Assembly: GCA_016793505.1 (NCBI GenBank)
Contig: JAEULW010000138.1
Span: 1 to 33,728, forward strand
Direction: 5' to 3'
DNA: 33,728 nucleotides
Source of the DNA: Methylobacteriaceae bacterium
GTDB taxonomy: Bacteria > Pseudomonadota > Alphaproteobacteria > Rhizobiales > Beijerinckiaceae
Position 1 is the stretch's first letter. Every line of letters starts with the position of its first letter. Shown here piece by piece: positions 1-7,362 of the stretch. The position numbers and the translations under genes were made by a program. The notes beneath the pieces were generated by a model. The model made no database searches and had not been told where the DNA came from. It worked only from the letters and a program-made list of their open reading frames with translations.

Positions 1-63
1 GGTCGCAAAAGCGTCAGGCGGACGCCTGTCGTCGCCGGCCGCCGGCGCGGCTAATGTGGCCCG

Positions 64-822
64 ATGAGCGAACCGCAGGCCACAAGGGGGACACGGCGGG
101 CCGGCTGGTGGTGGGCGGGCGCCGCCGCCGCCATCGCCGCCGCGGCGATCGCGGCGCGGGTCTACGGCCTCGACGATCTGGGGCTGGCGGCGCTGGCGCA
201 GCGGCGCGCCGATCTTGCCGCCGCGGTCGCGGTCCGGCCGGCGGCGGCCGCCCTCGCCTATCTCGCCGTCTATATCGCGGCGACCGCCGCCGCCCTGCCC
301 GGGGCCGCCCTGCTGACCGTCGCCGGCGGGCTGCTGTTCGGCCCCTATGCCGGCGCGGCGCTGGCCGTGGCCGGGGCGACGGCCGGCGCCTGCGCGCGGT
401 TCCTGGCCGCCTCGACCAGCCTCGGCCGAAGCCTTCGGGCGCGGGCCGGCGGGCGCCTGACGCGGTTGATGGAGGGTTTCCAGCGCGACCAGACCTCGTA
501 TCTGCTGGTTCTGCGGCTCGCCGCCGTGTTTCCGTTCTGGCTGGTCAATCTGGGCGCGGCGGCGGCCGGGGCGCGGCTGTCGACCTTCGCCTGGACGACG
601 CTGCTCGGCGTCGCGCCGGGGGCCTTCGCCTTCGCGCTGGCCGGGGCCGGGCTCGATCGGGCGATCATCGCGCTGCAACAGGCCGAGGCGGCCTGCGGGG
701 CGCCTGGCTGCGCCGGACGCCTCAGCCTGTCGGCGCTGTTGTCGCGCGAATTGCTGATCGCCGGCGCGCTGATCGGCCTGCTTGCGCTGGCGCCGATGCT
801 GTGGCGGCGCCTGCGCCGCTGA
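64..822 (+). CDS. TVP38/TMEM64 (VTT/DedA-like) membrane protein
   Basis: This 252-residue integral membrane protein has the SNARE-associated/VTT domain layout. It has an N-terminal membrane segment (about residues 14-32) and a hydrophobic stretch around 60-85. The family's conserved re-entrant motif is visible as GGLLFGPYAGA at 88-98, and the paired motif LRLAAVFPFWLVNLGAA at 150-166, followed by two more hydrophobic segments. The family sits in the inner membrane. DedA/VTT proteins are linked to lipid scrambling and envelope homeostasis, but the substrate of this branch is unknown. It ends 31 bases before a pyridine-nucleotide-disulfide oxidoreductase, a pairing I recall as common for TVP38 proteins. 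No strong Shine-Dalgarno precedes the start, and an ATG at 54 in another frame is a shadow. Confidence 0.85.
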   Translation: MSEPQATRGTRRAGWWWAGAAAAIAAAAIAARVYGLDDLGLAALAQRRADLAAAVAVRPAAAALAYLAVYIAATAAALPGAALLTVAGGLLFGPYAGAALAVAGATAGACARFLAASTSLGRSLRARAGGRLTRLMEGFQRDQTSYLLVLRLAAVFPFWLVNLGAAAAGARLSTFAWTTLLGVAPGAFAFALAGAGLDRAIIALQQAEAACGAPGCAGRLSLSALLSRELLIAGALIGLLALAPMLWRRLRR

Positions 823-853
823 CCGGCGGCCCGGCATGCGCTAGGAACTGCAT

Positions 854-2266
854 ATGGAGACGTTGAAACCCGATCTGTGCGTCGTCGGCGCCGGGGCGGC
901 CGGCCTGTCGGTCGCCGCCGCGGCGGCGGCGCTCGGCGCGCCCGTGGCGCTGGTCGAGAAAGGCGCGATGGGCGGCGACTGTCTCAATCACGGCTGCGTG
1001 CCCTCGAAGGCGCTGATCGCGGCGGCGGCGCGGGCGCAGGCGCTGCGCGAGAGCGCGCGGCTCGGCGTCGGCGCCGGCGAGGCGAAGATCGATTTCGCGG
1101 CGGTGCGCGCGCATGTGCGCGGCGTGCGCGAGTCGATCGCGCCGCATGATTCGGCAGAACGGTTCCGGGCGCTCGGCGTCACCGTGATCGAGGCGCCGGG
1201 CCGTTTCGTCAGCGCTTCGGCTCTGGAGGCGGGCGGCGTGCGCATCCTGGCGCGGCGCTTCGTGCTGGCGACCGGCTCGACGCCGGCGACGCCGCCGATC
1301 CCCGGTCTCGACCTCGTCCACTATCACACCAACGAGACGATCTTCGATCTGCCCGCCCTGCCCGAGCGCCTGGTGGTGATCGGCGCCGGTCCGATCGGCC
1401 TCGAGCTGGCGCAGGCCTTCCGGCGGCTCGGCGCGCAGACGATCGTCGTCGAGGCCGGCGCGGCGCTCGGCCGCGAGGATCGCGAACTCGTCGCCCCGCT
1501 GCTGCGCCGGCTGCGCACGGAAGGGCTGCGCATTCTGGAGCAGACGAACATCCGCGCCGTCGAGCCCGTTGGCGCCGGCGCGCGTCTCGTCCTCGAGTCG
1601 GGCGAGACGATCGAGGCGCCGCATCTGCTGGTCGCAACCGGCCGGCGTCCCCGCGTCGAGGGACTCGGGCTGGAGGCGGCGGGCGTCGCCTTCGATGCGA
1701 AGGGCGTCAAGGTCGGCGGCGACCTGCGCACGTCCAACCGCCGCGTCTACGCCATCGGCGACTGCAATGGCGGGGCGCAATTCACCCATGCGGCCGGGCA
1801 TCAGGCGAGCCTCGTCATCCGCGCGACGCTGCTGCGCATGCCAATCTCCTTCCGGCCCGAGCGAATCCCGCGCGTCGTCTACACCGATCCGCAGATCGCC
1901 TGGATCGGCCTTTCGGAAGAGGAGGCGCGGGCGCGGCACAAATCCATTCGCGTCCTGCGCGCGGGCTTTGCCGAAAACGATCGCGCCCGCGCCGAAGCGG
2001 AGATCGACGGACATGTGAAGCTGATCGTCGTCGGGTCGGGCCGCATCGTCGGCGCCGGCGTCGTCGGGGCGGCGGCGGGCGACGTCGTCGCGCCGCTCTG
2101 TCTGGCGATCGAGCATGACCTGTCGACTCGCGATCTCGCCGATCTCATTCTGCCCTATCCGACTCTCGCCGAGACGATCAAGCGCGCCGCCGCGGCTGAT
2201 CTGGCGCGCCTTGCCGCCGCGCCGAAGACGCGCCGGCTGGTGCGCTGGCTGCGCCGGCTGGGATGA
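854..2266 (+). CDS. FAD-dependent pyridine nucleotide-disulfide oxidoreductase (dihydrolipoyl dehydrogenase / mercuric reductase-like)
   Basis: This 470-residue class-I flavoprotein disulfide reductase begins with an FAD-binding GAGAAG motif (about 12-17). The redox-active disulfide CLNHGC is at C43 and C48, followed by PSK. A second Rossmann motif (GAGPIG, about 177-182) binds NAD(P)H. The ATG-like FAD motif (AIGDC) and a C-terminal dimerisation domain follow. Known relatives carry His-Pro-Thr-Leu-x-Glu near the end, where the His-Glu pair is the acid/base for lipoamide. Here the segment is YPTLAE (Y435 and E440), so the catalytic His is replaced by Tyr. There is no N-terminal HMA domain and no C-terminal Cys pair of MerA. 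It is therefore probably neither a true E3 subunit nor a mercuric reductase. It lies in tandem with the TVP38 gene, and the physiological electron acceptor is unknown. Confidence 0.85.
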   Translation: METLKPDLCVVGAGAAGLSVAAAAAALGAPVALVEKGAMGGDCLNHGCVPSKALIAAAARAQALRESARLGVGAGEAKIDFAAVRAHVRGVRESIAPHDSAERFRALGVTVIEAPGRFVSASALEAGGVRILARRFVLATGSTPATPPIPGLDLVHYHTNETIFDLPALPERLVVIGAGPIGLELAQAFRRLGAQTIVVEAGAALGREDRELVAPLLRRLRTEGLRILEQTNIRAVEPVGAGARLVLESGETIEAPHLLVATGRRPRVEGLGLEAAGVAFDAKGVKVGGDLRTSNRRVYAIGDCNGGAQFTHAAGHQASLVIRATLLRMPISFRPERIPRVVYTDPQIAWIGLSEEEARARHKSIRVLRAGFAENDRARAEAEIDGHVKLIVVGSGRIVGAGVVGAAAGDVVAPLCLAIEHDLSTRDLADLILPYPTLAETIKRAAAADLARLAAAPKTRRLVRWLRRLG

Positions 2267-2335
2267 CGCCATGAGCGCGACGCGCGCCCGATCGTTCCGC
2301 GACGAGGCGCCGCCGCGCGCGGCCGGAGACGCGCC

Positions 2336-3766
2336 ATGCCGCTGAGTTCGGCCGCGCCGCCGCCGCCCACGCCGCCGCGGCGTCTGACGCTCGGCCTCAG
2401 GGCGCGCATGCTGTTGCTGACCGCAGGGTTCGTGCTGCTGGCGGAAGTCGCGGTCTACATCCCTTCAATCGCCAACTTCCGCAACGGCTGGCTGAACGAC
2501 CGGCTGGCGGCGGCGCGCACGGCGGCGCTGGTCTTCGACGCGACCGAGCGCGAGATGATTCCCGAAGAGCTGGCGCGCCGCCTGCTCGCCAGCGTCGGGG
2601 CGCACAGCATCGCGCTGAAGACGCAGGAGACGCGCAGGCTGCTGGCCGTCTCGGAAACGCCGCAGCGCATGGACGAACGCTTCGATCTGCGCGATCCGAC
2701 CGCCGCCGAATCGATCGCCGCCGCCTTCCGCACGCTGCTTGCGCCGCAGGGGCGGGTGATCGGCGTCGTCGGCGCGCCGGCGATGGGCGGTGAATTCGTC
2801 GAGATCACGCTCGAGGAGACGCCGCTGAAAGAGGCGATGCGGCGCTACTCCATCAACATCCTGCTCCTGTCGCTGGCGATCTCGGCGACCGTGGCGGGGC
2901 TGGCGATGTTCGCGATCCAGCGCATGGTGCTGAAGCCGGTGCGGCGGCTGACGTCGAGCCTGGTCGAATTCGGCGCCGATCCGGAGGACGGCACGCGGAT
3001 CATCACGCCGTCCGGACAGGGCCACGAGATCGGCCGCGCCGAAGAGGCGCTGGCGGAGATGCAAAAGGCGCTGGCGCGCGAGTTCCAGCAGCGGCGGCAT
3101 CTGGCGGCGCTCGGCCTCGCCGTCGCCAAGATCAATCACGACCTGCGCAACATGCTCGCCTCGGCGCAACTCGTCTCCGATCGTCTGGCGGCGCTCGACG
3201 ATCCGCTTGCGCGGCGGCTGGCGCCGACGCTGGTGGCGACGCTCGACCGGGCGATCGCCTTCTGCCGCTCGACGCTGACATATGGCCGGGCGATCGAACC
3301 GCCGCCGCGGATCGAGCGCATCGCCTTCCTGCCGCTCGCGGCGGAGGCGGCCGAGACGATTCGCCCGAGCGCCCCCGAAGTCGCGATCCGCATCGTGGCG
3401 GCGGAGGATTTCCGGGTGAACGCCGATCCCGAGCAGCTCTACCGCATCCTTCTCAACCTCATCCGCAACGCCGCCGAGGCGCTGACCGCCGCAGGCGCGG
3501 CGCAGGGCGCGCCGGCGATCACTGTGAGCGCGCGACGCGAGGCGACGGCGGCGGTGATCGACGTCGCCGACAACGGGCCCGGCGTGCCGGAGCCGGCGCG
3601 GGCGACGCTGTTCCAGGCGTTCCATGCGACGACGCGCCCGGGCGGCTCGGGCCTCGGCCTCGCCATCGCCGCCGACCTGGCGCGCGCCCATGGCGGGCGG
3701 CTGGAACTCGCCGAAAGCGCCGCCGGCGCGCTGTTCCGGCTGACCCTGCCGGCGCGCGAGGGCTGA
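2336..3766 (+). CDS. Sensor histidine kinase (HAMP, HATPase_c)
   Basis: This 476-residue membrane histidine kinase has a transmembrane segment at about 24-44, a periplasmic sensor domain of about 125 residues and a second transmembrane segment at about 172-196. A HAMP linker at about 197-250 starts with the typical KPVRRLT. The phosphoacceptor is H268 in the H-box INHDLRNML. The ATPase domain shows the N-box NLIRNAAEAL (about 374-383), the G1 box VADNGPGVP (about 410-418) and the G2 box GGSGLGLAI (about 436-444). The start is supported by a GGAG about 9 bases upstream of ATG 2336. No response regulator is encoded nearby, so it is an orphan kinase within this window. It may be co-transcribed with the two genes upstream, with a gap of 69 bases. 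Signal and partner are unknown. Confidence 0.9.
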   Translation: MPLSSAAPPPPTPPRRLTLGLRARMLLLTAGFVLLAEVAVYIPSIANFRNGWLNDRLAAARTAALVFDATEREMIPEELARRLLASVGAHSIALKTQETRRLLAVSETPQRMDERFDLRDPTAAESIAAAFRTLLAPQGRVIGVVGAPAMGGEFVEITLEETPLKEAMRRYSINILLLSLAISATVAGLAMFAIQRMVLKPVRRLTSSLVEFGADPEDGTRIITPSGQGHEIGRAEEALAEMQKALAREFQQRRHLAALGLAVAKINHDLRNMLASAQLVSDRLAALDDPLARRLAPTLVATLDRAIAFCRSTLTYGRAIEPPPRIERIAFLPLAAEAAETIRPSAPEVAIRIVAAEDFRVNADPEQLYRILLNLIRNAAEALTAAGAAQGAPAITVSARREATAAVIDVADNGPGVPEPARATLFQAFHATTRPGGSGLGLAIAADLARAHGGRLELAESAAGALFRLTLPAREG

Positions 3767-3826
3767 GGCCGGCGGGCGCGCCCTGCCCTATTGCCAAGCG
3801 GCTCATGATTCACTACACGGACGGCC

Positions 3827-3844
3827 TCGCCGGTCCTCCGGCGA
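3827..3844 (+). terminator. Possible hairpin between kinase gene and tRNA-Arg
   Basis: A 7-bp perfect stem (TCGCCGG/CCGGCGA) with a TCCT loop lies 60 bases after the kinase stop and 20 bases before the tRNA. There is no U-tract, so a factor-independent terminator is not demonstrated. Confidence 0.3.
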
Positions 3845-3863
3845 CAAGGACGCAAGTCCCAAC

Positions 3864-3940
3864 GCGCCCGTAGCTCAGCTGGATAGAGCACCAGACTACG
3901 AATCTGGGGGTCAGAGGTTCGAATCCTTTCGGGCGCGCCA
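3864..3940 (+). tRNA. tRNA-Arg (anticodon ACG)
   Basis: This is a complete 77-base tRNA with encoded CCA. The acceptor stem GCGCCCG (3864-3870) pairs with CGGGCGC (3930-3936). The D-arm carries AGCTCAGCTGGATAGAGC. The anticodon stem CCAGA/TCTGG encloses the loop CTACGAA with anticodon ACG at 3898-3900. The T-arm has TTCGAAT. ACG is the wobble-inosine Arg tRNA that reads CGU/CGC/CGA. The discriminator G and CCA end the gene at 3940, where an imperfect repeat shared with 15707-15745 begins. Antisense translation of this tRNA gives the familiar spurious peptide, which I have left out. Confidence 0.97.
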
Positions 3941-3970
3941 TTTCCGGACAACTCAGAGAACTGCGGGCGC
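3932..3970 (+). repeat. 39-bp imperfect direct repeat, copy A (tRNA-Arg 3' end and flank)
   Basis: It starts with GGCGCGCCATT, covering the last 9 bases of the tRNA gene, continues with CCGGACAA, and ends with CGGGCGC. It aligns without gaps to 15707-15745 at 33 of 39 positions by eye. The two copies bracket the hyu/liv module. Most of the repeat lies outside the tRNA, which is unusual for a phage or ICE attachment site. Confidence 0.6.
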
Positions 3971-4150
3971 TGACCTGCTTCCCGATAGCTGGACCGGTTG
4001 AAGCGGGAAAATTCCAGGTTTGCCGTCCTTGGCAGGGCGCAGGATTGTCCTTGTAGCGATCGCGGTTCAGCGAGCAGCAGATTTCCCTTCCCTGCTCGGC
4101 AGGCAGCCGCGTCTCGCGCCTTGGTCCCGCTCTGACCGTCACCAGATGGA

Positions 4151-4164
4151 CCTGGCGCGCCAGG
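4151..4164 (-). terminator. Perfect 14-bp palindrome directly after the aldolase stop
   Basis: CCTGGCGCGCCAGG is its own reverse complement and abuts the TAG stop at 4165-4167 of the last gene of the minus-strand hyu operon. It can form a 5-bp stem with a 4-base loop. There is no T-run downstream, so its role as terminator is a guess. Confidence 0.3.
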
Positions 4165-4866
4165 CTATCGGCCGATCGACCGGCGCACGCCGGCTATGCC
4201 GAGCCTCAGGAACGGGTCCGTGTGCACGTAGAAGAAAAGCACGCCCCGTTCCGCCCAGAACGGCGCCTCGTCGGCGGTCGCCAACGTCCCCGCGATCCGG
4301 CCGGCGGCGCGGATGCGACTGACGGCCTCCGCCACCTTGTCGATGACGGGCTGCGGACGTGGCTGGCCGAAGGGCGGCGCGGGCGGATAGCCCATGTCCT
4401 GCGAGAGATCGCCGGGGCCGATGAAAAATACGTCGACGCCTTCGACTGCGAGGATTTCGTCGAGTCTGCCGATCGCGGCCTGCGTCTCGATCATCGCGAC
4501 AATCAGCCGCGACGGGTGATCGGCCGGGCAGGCATAGCGCACCGCATCGACGATCGCCTGCGCCTGCGCCCCCGTTTCGACCATCGGGACCATCAGCGCA
4601 TCGGCCCCTGCGTTGAGGTAGCGGATCATCAGCGGCCGCTCGTGACTGCGGGGCCGGACGACCGCCGCGCCGCCGGCGCCGCGCACCGCCTGCGCCGTCA
4701 CCCGCACGTCCTCGAGGCTCCAGGTTCCGTGCTCGCAATCGATGAAAACACTGTCGGCGCCGAGTTCGATCAACCGCGCCGCCAGACCGGACGAGACGTG
4801 GTGCGTGTTGAACATCGTGACCGCTTCGCCCTCGAGCAGGCGGTTCCTGAGCTTCGCGCCGTTCAT
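4165..4866 (-). CDS. HpcH/HpaI-family (class II, metal-dependent) 2-oxo acid aldolase
   Basis: This 233-residue aldolase resembles HpaI, 2-dehydro-3-deoxyglucarate aldolase and 2-keto-3-deoxy-L-rhamnonate aldolase. The family cleaves 2-keto-3-deoxy or 4-hydroxy-2-oxo acids to pyruvate and an aldehyde. Visible key residues are D43-C-E45-H46-G47, with the His as catalytic base, and R71 in VVRPRS, which binds the pyruvate carboxylate. Metal ligands are E127 in MIETQAA and D153 in FIGPGDLS. Length is slightly short of the usual 250-260 residues. AGGAG sits about 10 bases before ATG 4866. It is the last gene of the hyuA-hyuB-SDR-aldolase run, which suggests that ring opening and oxidation yield a hydroxy-oxo acid it splits. 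The exact substrate cannot be read. Confidence 0.85.
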   Translation of the reverse strand: MNGAKLRNRLLEGEAVTMFNTHHVSSGLAARLIELGADSVFIDCEHGTWSLEDVRVTAQAVRGAGGAAVVRPRSHERPLMIRYLNAGADALMVPMVETGAQAQAIVDAVRYACPADHPSRLIVAMIETQAAIGRLDEILAVEGVDVFFIGPGDLSQDMGYPPAPPFGQPRPQPVIDKVAEAVSRIRAAGRIAGTLATADEAPFWAERGVLFFYVHTDPFLRLGIAGVRRSIGR

Positions 4867-4884
4867 GCCGCGCTCTCCTGATCG

Positions 4885-5670
4885 TCAGTCGCCGCCGGGC
4901 GCGCCGAGGCGTCGCGCGGCCTCGAGATCCGCGGAAATGTCGCGCTGGAAGGTCGGACAGATATGGAGCTCCGGGATCATCGCGCTCGCCGGGAGCGAAG
5001 CGCAAAGCAGGATCGCTCGCGCGACATCCTGAGGCGCAAGCATGCGGGCGCGCTCCTCCGGCGTCGGCGGGCGAGGCCGACTGTCGAGGATCGGCGTATC
5101 CACCTCGCCAGGCAGGATCGTCATGGCCCGGATGCCCTCGTTGCGATGGGTGTTGTGCAGGAACCCCATGAAGTTCCGCACCGCCGCCTTCGCAGCGCCA
5201 TAGGCTGCGCCGCCGAGAAGGTTGGCGTTGACCGCCGCGAGCGACGACACGGTGATGATGGCGCCGCGCTTGCGGTCGAGCATCGCGGGCAGCACCGCCT
5301 GGACCAGAGCATGCACCGCATCGAGATTGAGGCGGACGACCTCGCTCCATTCCTTCTCGTCGATGTAGAGGGCATTGCGGTTGCGGCCCGCAGCGCCGGC
5401 ATTGTTGACCAGGATGTCGGGTCCGCGCAGGCGCTCGGGCAATCCGCGCTGCGCCTCCCGGATGGCCTGCCGCGACCCGATGTCCAGCACCAGCACGGTC
5501 GCGGACCCGCCCGCGCCGGCGACGCCGTTCGCCGTATCACGCAACGGCGCCTCGCGTCTTCCGATCAGGACGACTTCGGCCCCTTCGGCGGCGAGCAGGA
5601 TCGCCGTCTCTCGACCAATTCCTGTGCCGGCCCCCGTGATCCAGGCGGACTGACCCGAAAGCGACCCCAT
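4885..5670 (-). CDS. SDR-family NAD(P)-dependent oxidoreductase
   Basis: This is a 261-residue classical short-chain dehydrogenase. The cofactor motif TGAGTGIG is at 12-19 and the NNAG motif at 89-92. The catalytic triad is S142/S143, Y157 and K161 in YGAAK. The chosen start (ATG 5670, MGSLSGQ) puts the first beta strand at the usual place. An in-frame upstream ATG would overlap the end of hyuB and add 14 atypical residues. It begins 4 bases after the hyuB stop, so the two are almost certainly translated from one message. It probably oxidises a hydroxyl group of an intermediate between HyuAB and the aldolase. The C-terminal tail lacks the common IDGG motif, so its subfamily is uncertain. Confidence 0.85.
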   Translation of the reverse strand: MGSLSGQSAWITGAGTGIGRETAILLAAEGAEVVLIGRREAPLRDTANGVAGAGGSATVLVLDIGSRQAIREAQRGLPERLRGPDILVNNAGAAGRNRNALYIDEKEWSEVVRLNLDAVHALVQAVLPAMLDRKRGAIITVSSLAAVNANLLGGAAYGAAKAAVRNFMGFLHNTHRNEGIRAMTILPGEVDTPILDSRPRPPTPEERARMLAPQDVARAILLCASLPASAMIPELHICPTFQRDISADLEAARRLGAPGGD

Positions 5671-5674
5671 GATC

Positions 5675-7351
5675 CTACTCCGCCGCATCGGCGAGGCTTC
5701 GCCGATAGCCATAGATTTCGCGAGCGGCCTGCGGCGTGATCGCGCCGTCGGCGAGATCGCGCTCGATCAGCGACGGGGCTCTCTGCGCGACATCGCCATG
5801 GCCGCCGCCGCCCGGCGTCTCGATAGCCAGCGCTTCACCCTGCGCCAGCGTCACCTTGCCCTTTGGGAACTGCGGCAGTCCATTCTTGGTGATGCGACCC
5901 GGCCGGCCGTCGCGGCCGCCGAGCACGCCGAAACAGGGATGCCGGACCCGCTCCGACGCAAGATAGACGTTCATCGGCTGGCGACCGAGGTTGCGCAGCA
6001 CCACCCGCTGTCCGAGGCCGCCTCGGTGCCGCCCGGCGCCGCCAGAATCGGCGATCAGCTCCTTGCGCTCGGTCAGCACAGGCACGACCAACTCGAACAT
6101 CTCGACGGCCGTCACCTTGCAGTTCGACGGGAAGGAGAGCGTGTCGAGACCGTCGGAGCGCGCCCGCCCGCCAAGGCCGCCGTGGAAGTTCTGCACCGAA
6201 CCGAACTGCGCGCCGTCATCCCGGCGCCCAACACAATTTGCGGCCCAGATCGGCGCGCCGCCGCTGTCGCCGAGCACCTTGTCCGGCGCGACATCCTGCA
6301 GCGCCTTGAAGATCAGCGACGGGATGACATGGCCGACCAGGTTGCGCGAGTTGCCCGCCGTCCAGGCTTCCGGATTGAGGATCGAGCCCGGCGGCGCTTC
6401 GTCCGTGATGGGCGCGATGCAGCCTTCGTTGTTGGGCGTCTCGGGATCGAGCAGGCACTTCAGCGCATAGACCGTGTGGGCGTAGCGGTAGTTCGCGCGA
6501 CAGTTGATCGAATGCAGGATCTGCGGTGAGGTGCCCGCGTAGTCGACATGGATGGACTGATCGGCCACCGTCACGGTGGCGCGCAGCGTGATGTCCTCGC
6601 CATAGCCGTCGAGGGTTGTTTCCGCCGAGAAGGAGCCGTTCGGCCAGGAGCCGATCGCTGTCCGCATCTGTGATTCCGAACGGCCGTGGATGGCGTCGGC
6701 AAGGCCGTCCAGTTCGTCGAGGCCATATTCGTCGAGGAAGGCGACAAGCTCACGGGCCATGACCGCGTTGGCGGCGACCATCGAGTCGATGTCGCCCAAC
6801 ACTTCGCGCGGCAGGCGCACGGACGCGGCGATGATGTCGAGCACGTCCTGGTTGGGAACCCCCGCCTCGTGGATTTTTACGATCGGGAATCGCAACCCCT
6901 CCTCGAAGATGTCGCTCGCGTCGGAATGGAGTGGCGCGCCGCCGATGTCGGGAAGATGCGCGATCGAGCCGGCGTAGCCGACGATCCGCCCCCTGTGAAA
7001 GATCGGCGTGATCATCGTGACGTCGGGAAGGTGACCGGTGCCGATCTCGGGATCGTTGGTGGCGAGGACGTCGCCCTCGACAAGCGTCTCGGCCGGAAAC
7101 GTCGGCAGGAAGTGCTTCTGCGCCGCCGAAGGCAGCGAGGTGATGAAGACCGGAATCGACCAGGTGCACTGCGCAACGGCGCGGCCGCGGCTGTCCATGA
7201 GCACCGTGACGTAGTCGTGGTTCTCGCGCACGATGGGCGAAAAGGCCGTGCGGCCGAGCACATGGTCCGCCTGGTCGGCGATGAAGATCAGACGGTTCCA
7301 CAACACCTGCAGGTTGATGGGATCCTCGAAATCGACCGCTGTCCTGGCCAT
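5675..7351 (-). CDS. hyuB: Hydantoinase B / oxoprolinase family subunit
   Basis: This 558-residue protein is the HyuB-type partner of the ATPase subunit encoded just upstream. Family landmarks include the N-terminal region around residues 10-45 (PINLQVLWNRL, VRENHDY), TNDPEIGTGHLPDV at 98-111, and a glycine-rich C-terminal half with ETPGGGGHGD near the end. HyuA/HyuB pairs perform ATP-dependent hydrolysis of cyclic amides such as hydantoins or 5-oxoproline, and relatives carboxylate ketones. The start at ATG 7351 is preferred because GAGGAA lies about 9 bases upstream. A TTG at 7366 would overlap the hyuA stop. The gap to hyuA is only 11 bases, so the subunits are co-translated. Cytoplasmic; the substrate is not deducible from sequence alone. 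Confidence 0.9.
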   Translation of the reverse strand: MARTAVDFEDPINLQVLWNRLIFIADQADHVLGRTAFSPIVRENHDYVTVLMDSRGRAVAQCTWSIPVFITSLPSAAQKHFLPTFPAETLVEGDVLATNDPEIGTGHLPDVTMITPIFHRGRIVGYAGSIAHLPDIGGAPLHSDASDIFEEGLRFPIVKIHEAGVPNQDVLDIIAASVRLPREVLGDIDSMVAANAVMARELVAFLDEYGLDELDGLADAIHGRSESQMRTAIGSWPNGSFSAETTLDGYGEDITLRATVTVADQSIHVDYAGTSPQILHSINCRANYRYAHTVYALKCLLDPETPNNEGCIAPITDEAPPGSILNPEAWTAGNSRNLVGHVIPSLIFKALQDVAPDKVLGDSGGAPIWAANCVGRRDDGAQFGSVQNFHGGLGGRARSDGLDTLSFPSNCKVTAVEMFELVVPVLTERKELIADSGGAGRHRGGLGQRVVLRNLGRQPMNVYLASERVRHPCFGVLGGRDGRPGRITKNGLPQFPKGKVTLAQGEALAIETPGGGGHGDVAQRAPSLIERDLADGAITPQAAREIYGYRRSLADAAE

Positions 7352-7362
7352 CGCTGGGTTCC

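Noticed and set aside
722-2272. Minus-strand open frame of 516 codons opposite the flavoprotein gene
   Set aside because: It has no recognisable domain, and the plus strand carries a complete oxidoreductase with all motifs.
2271-2345. A 24-codon leader-like open frame before the histidine kinase
   Set aside because: It overlaps the kinase start, has no convincing ribosome binding site and shows no motif.
3813-4142. Minus-strand open frame across the tRNA gene encoding ARPKGFEPLTPRFVVW-type peptide
   Set aside because: This is the well-known spurious antisense translation of tRNA-Arg, with no other support.
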